A DNA stretch of 37,656 nucleotides, taken from the NCBI RefSeq assembly GCF_030160455.1, contig NZ_BSOJ01000017.1, forward strand, positions 1-37,656, in the 5' to 3' direction. The position numbers were made by a program, and so were the translations under genes. Under the pieces are notes generated by a model that was not told where the DNA came from, searched no databases, and saw only the letters and a program-made list of their open reading frames with translations. Origin of the DNA: Limnobacter litoralis (lineage in GTDB: Bacteria > Pseudomonadota > Gammaproteobacteria > Burkholderiales > Burkholderiaceae_B). This document shows, piece after piece, positions 32,399 to 37,656 of this stretch. The stretch's first letter is position 1. Each line of letters starts with the position of its first letter.

Positions 32399-33019
32399 AT
32401 GCTCCAATGCATAGCGGGTAAGTTCCCCGTTGGTTTTCATTTTCATTTTATCGAGAATGCGCGCCCGGTAAACGCTGACCGTTTTCGGGCTGAGCGCCAT
32501 GGCCTCGGCAATTTCACTGAGTTTTTTGCCAGAGGCGATCATGCGGATGGTTTCGAACTCCCGGTCGCTGAGGGTGGAGTGCAACGGTTTGTCTGAGTCG
32601 TCTGTGAGGTGCGTTGCCAGCGATTCGGCCAGTTCTGGGGTGATGTATTTTCGGCCTGCAGCAATCACTTGGATGGCGTCCACCAGCTTTTCAGGTGCCG
32701 TGTTTTTGGTGAGATAACCAGACGCACCGGCCTTCAGTGCCCGCACCGCATACTGGTCTTCCGGATGCATGGAAAGCATCAAAATGCGCAGCTCTGAGCG
32801 TTTGTCCTTCAAGATTTTCACCACATCCACCCCGTTTTTACCGGGCATGCTGATGTCCAGAATGGCCAGCTCAATGGCCGGGTTGGAATTGATGGCCTTC
32901 ATGATTTCAGGGTAGTCGCCAGCCTGAGCCACCACTTCAATAAAACCAGTGTCTTCCAGCAGCTGCTTGAGGCTGCCGCGCAGCAAGGCATGGTCATCGG
33001 CCAGTAATACCTTAATCAT
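32387..33019 (-). CDS. NarL/FixJ-family response regulator (GacA/UvrY-like)
   Basis: This 210-aa two-domain regulator has a receiver domain (about 1-120; DD at 8-9, phosphoacceptor D55 in LAILDISMPGKNG, K in GYLTKNTAPEKL). A LuxR-type helix-turn-helix follows (about 147-205; LSDREFETIRMIASGKKLSEIAEAMALSPKTVSVYRARI). It resembles GacA/UvrY-type regulators in layout. Its start overlaps the end of the upstream hybrid-kinase gene by 8 bp, so the two are a translationally coupled pair. Targets are unknown. Confidence 0.92.
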   Translation of the reverse strand: MIKVLLADDHALLRGSLKQLLEDTGFIEVVAQAGDYPEIMKAINSNPAIELAILDISMPGKNGVDVVKILKDKRSELRILMLSMHPEDQYAVRALKAGASGYLTKNTAPEKLVDAIQVIAAGRKYITPELAESLATHLTDDSDKPLHSTLSDREFETIRMIASGKKLSEIAEAMALSPKTVSVYRARILDKMKMKTNGELTRYALEHRLI

Positions 33020-34550
33020 TGTCCCTGTCCCCTTCTTGTTGTTTCGGGATTCCGACCATCACCGTGGTGCCTGCGCCTTTCGCGCCCGACACATCCGCCC
33101 AGCCGTTGAAGGCGGACACCCTTTCCTGCATGCCACGCAAACCGAATGAGGTCTGCTTGAGCTTGTCGGCGTTGTCGATACCTACCCCGTTGTCCCGTAT
33201 TTCCAGCGTAATTTCGTCTTCAGTGACGAACAATTCTACATCGACTTCCGTGGCCTGCGCATGCTTGACGATGTTGGTCAGCGATTCCTGCAAGATGCGG
33301 AAGAGGGCGGTTTTTGCCTCGCCCTGCAGTGCCAGCTCATCCACATTGCACCGAAAGGCAGTCTTGGTCCCACTGCGTTTTTCAAAGTCATTGAGCAGCC
33401 ATTCCAGTGCGGCCACCAGCCCATAATCCAGAATGCCGGGCCTCAGGTCTTTCGCGATTCGCTGGCTGCTGGCCAGCAAGTGCTCCACCAGCTCCAGCAT
33501 GTCGTCCAGCTTTTCAACGCCCGCCGTATTCAGGGTTTCATTTTTGTGCATCCAGGCAATGTCGGCTTTCAGTTTGGTCAGCGACCCGCCCATGTCGTCG
33601 TGAATTTCACGGGCAATGGCACCGCGCTCCGCTTCCCGTCGTTTTTCAAATTCCGCACTCAAGCTTCGAATTTCAGCCTCGGACTGAATCAATGCCTTCT
33701 CGGCCATCTTTTTTTCAGTGATGTCCAGCAGCACGCCATCCCAGTGCGTCACTGTGTCAAATTTTCGACCCACTGCATTCAGCAAGACCCAACGTTCCGG
33801 CAATTTGCCGTGCGACTTCAATCGTCCTTCCCAGCTCAAAGTGCAGTTGTTTTGTTCGGCTTGCAGCAGCTCGTCGTGCAGCTTGGATGCGTCGTCGTCT
33901 TCAAATTGTTCGAAGAAGATGCGTGGGTTTTCAAGAAAGTTGCGCGGAGAAAGACCAAAAATCCGAAGTGCGCCCTCGCTGACGAAGGGCACTGTGGGTT
34001 TGCCAATCTGCGTCCCCGATTGCATTTGAAAAATGATGCCGGGAATGTTTTCTGCGATGGCGGCAAAACGTTGTTCACTGTCGCGCTGAGCCCGCTCGGC
34101 AGCAGCAAGACTGCGACGTTCATTGGCCGCCTTCAGCGACCGCTCGACCGCGGGCACCAGGCGGGCCAGCTTGTCTTTCATCAGGTAGTCGTCTGCCCCA
34201 GCGCGCATGGCCTCTACCGCCATGTCCTCTCCAATGCTGCCTGACACGATAATGAAGGGAATGTCCAGCCCGCTGTCGCGCACCAGCTTCAAGGCCTCTT
34301 CCGAACTGAAGCCGGGCAGCCGGTGATCTGAGATGACCACATCCCATTCCTCGTGTTCCAGCCGTTCGTGCAAGTCGAGGATGGTGTCCACTCGGGTGGC
34401 TGCCACTTTCAGACCGCCTTTTTTCAGGTTGCGGCACATCAGCTCGAAGTCGGATTCATTGTCCTCAACGAACAAGACCTTCAACCCCTCATGGATGTAG
34501 CCGCTCAGGTCCAGCAGCGATGCTGGAATGCCTCCTCTTGAGTCGCTCAT
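33012..34550 (-). CDS. Soluble receiver-PAS-HisKA_3 sensor kinase
   Basis: This 512-aa cytoplasmic kinase has no membrane segment. An N-terminal receiver (about 20-145; phosphoacceptor D75 in VVISDHRLPG, K near DYLMKDKL) precedes a coiled coil (about 145-162) and a PAS/PAC domain (about 163-285). A HisKA_3 domain follows, with phospho-His H317 (AREIHDDMGGSLTKLK), then HATPase_c (LQESLTNIVKHAQA, DNGVGI, GLRGMQERV). The HisKA_3 type pairs with NarL-family regulators, matching the gene downstream. The input receiver suggests it takes a phosphoryl signal from another kinase. Confidence 0.92.
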   Translation of the reverse strand: MSDSRGGIPASLLDLSGYIHEGLKVLFVEDNESDFELMCRNLKKGGLKVAATRVDTILDLHERLEHEEWDVVISDHRLPGFSSEEALKLVRDSGLDIPFIIVSGSIGEDMAVEAMRAGADDYLMKDKLARLVPAVERSLKAANERRSLAAAERAQRDSEQRFAAIAENIPGIIFQMQSGTQIGKPTVPFVSEGALRIFGLSPRNFLENPRIFFEQFEDDDASKLHDELLQAEQNNCTLSWEGRLKSHGKLPERWVLLNAVGRKFDTVTHWDGVLLDITEKKMAEKALIQSEAEIRSLSAEFEKRREAERGAIAREIHDDMGGSLTKLKADIAWMHKNETLNTAGVEKLDDMLELVEHLLASSQRIAKDLRPGILDYGLVAALEWLLNDFEKRSGTKTAFRCNVDELALQGEAKTALFRILQESLTNIVKHAQATEVDVELFVTEDEITLEIRDNGVGIDNADKLKQTSFGLRGMQERVSAFNGWADVSGAKGAGTTVMVGIPKQQEGDRDND

Positions 34551-34671
34551 TCAATGCCCTGTTTTCTAGTTATGTGTGCAAGGTAAACCCGAATATGGCG
34601 TACATAACGGCGTTTAATCCTTGCTTGTTAAATACGATCTTATCGGAACATGGAGGGTATAGGCAGACCTT

Positions 34672-34705
34672 CCCCCCAAACGGTGTCCTTGAACGAATTG
34701 GGGGG
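34672..34705 (+). other. Hairpin in the cheR leader
   Basis: CCCCCCAA (34672-34679) pairs perfectly with TTGGGGGG (34698-34705) over an 18-nt loop, ending 18 bp before the cheR start. It is a strong stem in an otherwise AT-rich 170-bp leader. It could block or regulate cheRDB translation. It is not followed by a T-run. Confidence 0.55.
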
Positions 34706-34723
34706 TACTTTCAGAGCGCAAAA

Positions 34724-35716
34724 ATGACCTCTTCATTGTTCAAGTCAGACCGGTATTCAGCCCTGTCCAACAGCGCGGTGGCCACAGCCCGTCAGGCGGT
34801 GGATCTTACACGCAAATCCCTGTTGTCCGACGATCACGTCGATCGAGAATTCCTGTTCACTGACAAGGATTTTCAGCGCGTGCGAGCCATGATTCTGTCG
34901 GTGGCCGGCATTTCACTGGCCCCCAGCAAACAAAGCATGGTGTACAGCCGTCTGGCCAAACGTTTGCGGGCCTGCCACAAACACAAATTTTCGGAATATC
35001 TGGATGCATTGGAAAACAGCACGTCCAATCCGGAGTGGGAACATTTCACAAACGCCTTGACGACCAATTTGACGTCGTTTTACCGCGAGGCACACCACTT
35101 TGATATTTTGGCGCGCCAGCTGACCTCATTGGCCAAGCGCGACAAAATTGAATTGTGGTGCAGCGCTGCGTCCACCGGTGAAGAGCCTTACACCATGGCC
35201 ATCACCGCGATGGAGGCCTTCAACAGCATGCGCCCACCAGTGCACATTCTGGCCACCGACATTGACACCAAGGTGCTGGAGCATGCGCGCAAAGGCGTGT
35301 ATCGCATGGACCAAGTCGAGAAAATTCCCGTCGAATTGCTGCGCAAGTATTTTCTGAAGGGCACGGGCGACAGCGAAGGCTTGATCCGTGTGCGCCCTGA
35401 AGTGCAGGCACTGATTACCTTCAGACGCCTGAACCTGCTGGAGAGCAACTGGGGTATTCGTGGTGGCTTTGACGCCATTTTTTGCAGAAACGTCATGATT
35501 TATTTTGAAAAGGACGTTCAATTTCAGATTCTCAAGCGCTTCGGCCCCTTGATGAATGAAGGCGGTTACCTGTATGCCGGTCACTCTGAAAACTTTGCCA
35601 TGGCGCGAGACTATTTCACCCTCAAAGGCAAAACCGTTTACACCGTGAACGCCGATCAGTCCTTTTCCAACCAGCCTGGCAATCGCATGTCAGCGTTTGG
35701 CGGTAGCCGGGGCTGA
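34724..35716 (+). CDS. cheR: Chemoreceptor methyltransferase CheR
   Basis: CheR uses S-adenosylmethionine to methylate glutamates on chemoreceptors, setting adaptation. I take the ATG at 34724, 330 aa. Upstream in-frame codons encode unconserved sequence and run through the leader hairpin. After a ~45-residue N-terminal extension comes the CheR_N all-alpha domain (about 52-105) and the methyltransferase domain with LWCSAASTGEEPYTMA, ILATDIDTKVLEHARKGVY and FDAIFCRNVMIYF, the family signatures. It heads cheR-cheD-cheB, separate from cheA and the receptor gene. Confidence 0.95.
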   Translation: MTSSLFKSDRYSALSNSAVATARQAVDLTRKSLLSDDHVDREFLFTDKDFQRVRAMILSVAGISLAPSKQSMVYSRLAKRLRACHKHKFSEYLDALENSTSNPEWEHFTNALTTNLTSFYREAHHFDILARQLTSLAKRDKIELWCSAASTGEEPYTMAITAMEAFNSMRPPVHILATDIDTKVLEHARKGVYRMDQVEKIPVELLRKYFLKGTGDSEGLIRVRPEVQALITFRRLNLLESNWGIRGGFDAIFCRNVMIYFEKDVQFQILKRFGPLMNEGGYLYAGHSENFAMARDYFTLKGKTVYTVNADQSFSNQPGNRMSAFGGSRG

Positions 35717-35718
35717 TT

Positions 35719-36312
35719 GTGTTTGCAGAGCGTTTGCGAGACCTGCTGGATCAGCCAGAGCCAGGCGTGAAACTGATCATGCCGGGCGAGTTTTATGTGT
35801 CTCGCAAACCTGTTGAAATTTGCACCCTGTTGGGTTCTTGTGTGTCCGCCTGCATCTGGGACAAAGCCTTGCACATCGGTGGCATGAATCACTTCATGTT
35901 GCCCGATGAACCCACCCACGCCAGCAATCTCGGGGATCAGACCAAGCCTTTGCGCTATGGCCTGTTTGCCATGGAGCGCGTAATCAACGACCTGATTGTG
36001 CTGGGCGCCAGGCGTGAAAACCTGGTGGCCAAGGTGTTCGGTGGCGCCAACATGACCGGCGTCATAACCCAGCAAAACGTGGGGCAGAGAAACAGCGAGT
36101 TCGTTATTGATTTTTTGAAGAGAGACCGCATCAAGCTGTTGGCCAGTGACCTGAATGGTTCACACAGCCGGCGGATCCGGTTCAACACAGGCACCGGGGC
36201 GGTGCGTGTCGAGAAAGTGGCCAAGGCCGATCTCGGCGTTGCAGCCCAGGAACAGAAATACAGCAGGCAACTGAAGGAACAGCCTGTGACGGGTGACATC
36301 ACCTTTTTTTGA
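35719..36312 (+). CDS. cheD: Chemoreceptor glutamine deamidase CheD
   Basis: CheD deamidates specific glutamines on chemoreceptors and can modulate adaptation. The 197-aa product starts at GTG 35719, 3 bp after the cheR stop. The catalytic residues are present: C41 in LLGSCVSACIWD and H58 in GGMNHFMLP. The KVFGGANM block is also conserved. The C-terminal tail is longer than in T. maritima CheD, as in many proteobacterial copies. Confidence 0.94.
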   Translation: MFAERLRDLLDQPEPGVKLIMPGEFYVSRKPVEICTLLGSCVSACIWDKALHIGGMNHFMLPDEPTHASNLGDQTKPLRYGLFAMERVINDLIVLGARRENLVAKVFGGANMTGVITQQNVGQRNSEFVIDFLKRDRIKLLASDLNGSHSRRIRFNTGTGAVRVEKVAKADLGVAAQEQKYSRQLKEQPVTGDITFF

Positions 36313-36324
36313 GGAGTTTGAGGC

Positions 36325-37437
36325 ATGGAGAAAATCAAAGTCATTGCGGTGGATGATTCAGCGTTGATCCGCAATTTGTTGACCAAGATCATCAATTCTC
36401 AGCCTGACATGGAAATGGTGGCCACAGCCCCAGACCCTCTGATTGCCCGTGATTTGATCATCAAACACAACCCCGACGTGATCACGCTGGACATTGAAAT
36501 GCCCAAAATGGATGGTCTGGAATTTCTGGAGCGCATCATGCGCCTTCGGCCTACCCCCGTGGTCATGGTGTCCACGCTGACCCAGCGCAATGCGGACGTC
36601 ACCTTCCGGTCGCTTGAGTTGGGAGCTGTGGATTTTGTCACCAAACCCAAACTCGACATTAGCCAGGGCATGATTGATTACGCCAATGACATCACCGACA
36701 AAATTCGCGCGGCGCATGCATCCCGTTACCGCCTGCGCCGCTTGACCAACCGCGTCGACCCCAACGAGGTGCGTGCCGCAGTGGCCGACGCGATTGACAA
36801 AAAGCAGACTGGCCTGGCCCTGGGTAACCGGTTTGCCGCCACAGAAAAGCTGGTGCTGATTGGTTCGTCCACGGGTGGAACCGAGGCTTTGCGGGCCATT
36901 CTGACTGAATTGCCCAAAGACATGCCCGCCATCATGATTACGCAACACATGCCTGCCGGATTTACGAAAAGTTTTGCCGACCGATTGAACCAGCTGTGCC
37001 AAATCACCGTGAAAGAGGCTGAGCAGGGCGAGCGCGTACTGCCGGGCCACGCTTACATCGCCCCGGGTGACAAACATCTGCAGCTTGCGCGCAGCGGCGC
37101 CAATTACATTTGCCATCTCAAGGACGGTGAGCCCGTTAACCGCCACAAACCGTCTGTTGAAGTGCTGTTCAAGTCAGGCACAGAAATCAGCGCGCGCAAC
37201 ATCATCGGCATCATGCTGACTGGCATGGGCAAAGACGGCGCGGTGGCCATGGCAGAAATGAAGAAGGCGGGTGCCTACAATATTTGTCAGGATGAGGCCA
37301 GCTCAGTTGTATTTGGCATGCCCCGCGAGGCGATTGCTTTGGGGGCTGCTGACGAGGTACTGCCTTTGAACCAGATCGCAAAGCATTTGGTGGATTATCT
37401 CTCCAAGATCGGTGGAAGGGCAGCCGTGCGGGTTTAA
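36325..37437 (+). CDS. cheB: Chemoreceptor methylesterase CheB
   Basis: CheB removes methyl groups from receptors and is activated by CheA phosphorylation. The 370-aa product has an N-terminal receiver (about 1-120; D10, D11, phosphoacceptor D56) and a C-terminal methylesterase domain. The catalytic triad is S182 ([13 protein letters not shown]), H208 (TQHMPAGFT) and D304 ([10 protein letters not shown]). It closes the cheRDB operon, and a convergent acs gene follows. Confidence 0.96.
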   Translation: MEKIKVIAVDDSALIRNLLTKIINSQPDMEMVATAPDPLIARDLIIKHNPDVITLDIEMPKMDGLEFLERIMRLRPTPVVMVSTLTQRNADVTFRSLELGAVDFVTKPKLDISQGMIDYANDITDKIRAAHASRYRLRRLTNRVDPNEVRAAVADAIDKKQTGLALGNRFAATEKLVLIGSSTGGTEALRAILTELPKDMPAIMITQHMPAGFTKSFADRLNQLCQITVKEAEQGERVLPGHAYIAPGDKHLQLARSGANYICHLKDGEPVNRHKPSVEVLFKSGTEISARNIIGIMLTGMGKDGAVAMAEMKKAGAYNICQDEASSVVFGMPREAIALGAADEVLPLNQIAKHLVDYLSKIGGRAAVRV

Positions 37438-37457
37438 TCACCCGCTAACCGCTTTCT

Positions 37458-37656
37458 TCAGGCCGTTTTAGACAATTGATCCAGAATTGCCGGGTTTTCA
37501 AGGGTGGAGGTGTCCTGCGTGATGCTCTCGCCTTTGGCCAGGCTGCGCAGCAAACGCCGCATGATCTTGCCAGACCGGGTTTTTGGCAAATTGTCACCAA
37601 AGCGGATTTCCTTGGGCTTGGCGATCGGACCGATGTCCTTACCAACCCAGGCCCGC
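37458..37656 (-). CDS. acs: Acetyl-CoA synthetase, 3' end (partial)
   Basis: The last ~66 codons of acs enter from the right edge on the minus strand. The frame reads [19 protein letters not shown], then [20 protein letters not shown] and ends [15 protein letters not shown] before [14 protein letters not shown] is the Acs A10 motif whose lysine is controlled by acetylation. The 5' part lies outside the window. It is convergent with cheB and probably unrelated to motility. Confidence 0.93.
   Translation of the reverse strand, partial: RAWVGKDIGPIAKPKEIRFGDNLPKTRSGKIMRRLLRSLAKGESITQDTSTLENPAILDQLSKTA

Noticed and set aside
34520-34723. 68-codon N-terminal extension of cheR in the same frame
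   Set aside because: It is unconserved in character, runs through the C6/G6 hairpin and overlaps the divergent kinase gene. The ATG at 34724 fits CheR better.
36358-37146. 262-aa minus-strand frame opposite cheB
   Set aside because: It is antisense to a complete cheB with intact active-site residues. Its His/Gly-rich composition is a reverse-strand artefact.
37445-37645. 66-aa minus-strand frame at the right edge
   Set aside because: It is a different frame from the recognisable acetyl-CoA synthetase C-terminus at 37458-37656.

Overview
The window is a flagellar and chemotaxis gene cluster from a betaproteobacterium, most likely of the order Burkholderiales. The FlhDC master regulator, the gene order flhB-flhA-flhF-flhG-fliA, the moderate GC content and the protein sequences all fit. 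A Limnobacter-like genus is my guess, but it was not tested against a database.

Layout. Bases 1-491 are the leader of flhDC. Next come flhDC (492-1416), a strong terminator, motA-motB-cheV-cheY-cheZ-cheA and a chemoreceptor (1670-9470), flhB (9557-10687), a ~1 kb element made of two ~280 bp inverted repeats around a small membrane-protein gene (10693-11683), and flhA-flhF-flhG-like-fliA (11786-16820). A membrane histidine kinase and a single-domain response regulator follow (16872-19225). On the minus strand lie flgN, flgM and flgA (19200-20991), and flgBCDEFGHIJKL runs on the plus strand (21147-30646). A small accessory region follows: a mercury-type merR/merT/GDCCVxC module (30683-31703), a 27-residue secreted cysteine peptide under a MerR-type operator, and a second MerR-family regulator (31743-32369). 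Then come a response regulator and hybrid-kinase pair on the minus strand (32387-34550), cheR-cheD-cheB (34724-37437), and the 3' end of acs running in from the right edge.

How it works together. FlhDC starts the cascade. FlhA and FlhB belong to the export gate, and flgA-flgL encode the rod, hook, rings and junction. FlgM and FliA form the late-gene checkpoint, with FlgN as the FlgK/FlgL chaperone. MotAB drives rotation, and CheA, CheV, CheY, CheZ, CheR, CheB and CheD transduce and adapt the signal. Several spaces carry a good sigma-28 (FliA) match of the form TAAAGTTT-N11-GCCGATAA: before flhD, motA, flhA, flgM and flgK, and antisense inside flgA ahead of flgB. FliA therefore probably feeds back on its own regulators. 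No cheW, fliC or fliD, or basal-body fli operons are present.

Most unusual items: (1) a 27-aa Sec-type peptide ending in ACPLCS behind a perfect 19-bp MerR-type dyad; (2) an FlhG homologue that keeps the FlhF-activating DQAxxLR motif but has lost its Walker A ATPase site; (3) the inverted-repeat element that splits flhB from flhA; (4) a sigma-28-like promoter in front of the flagellar master operon.
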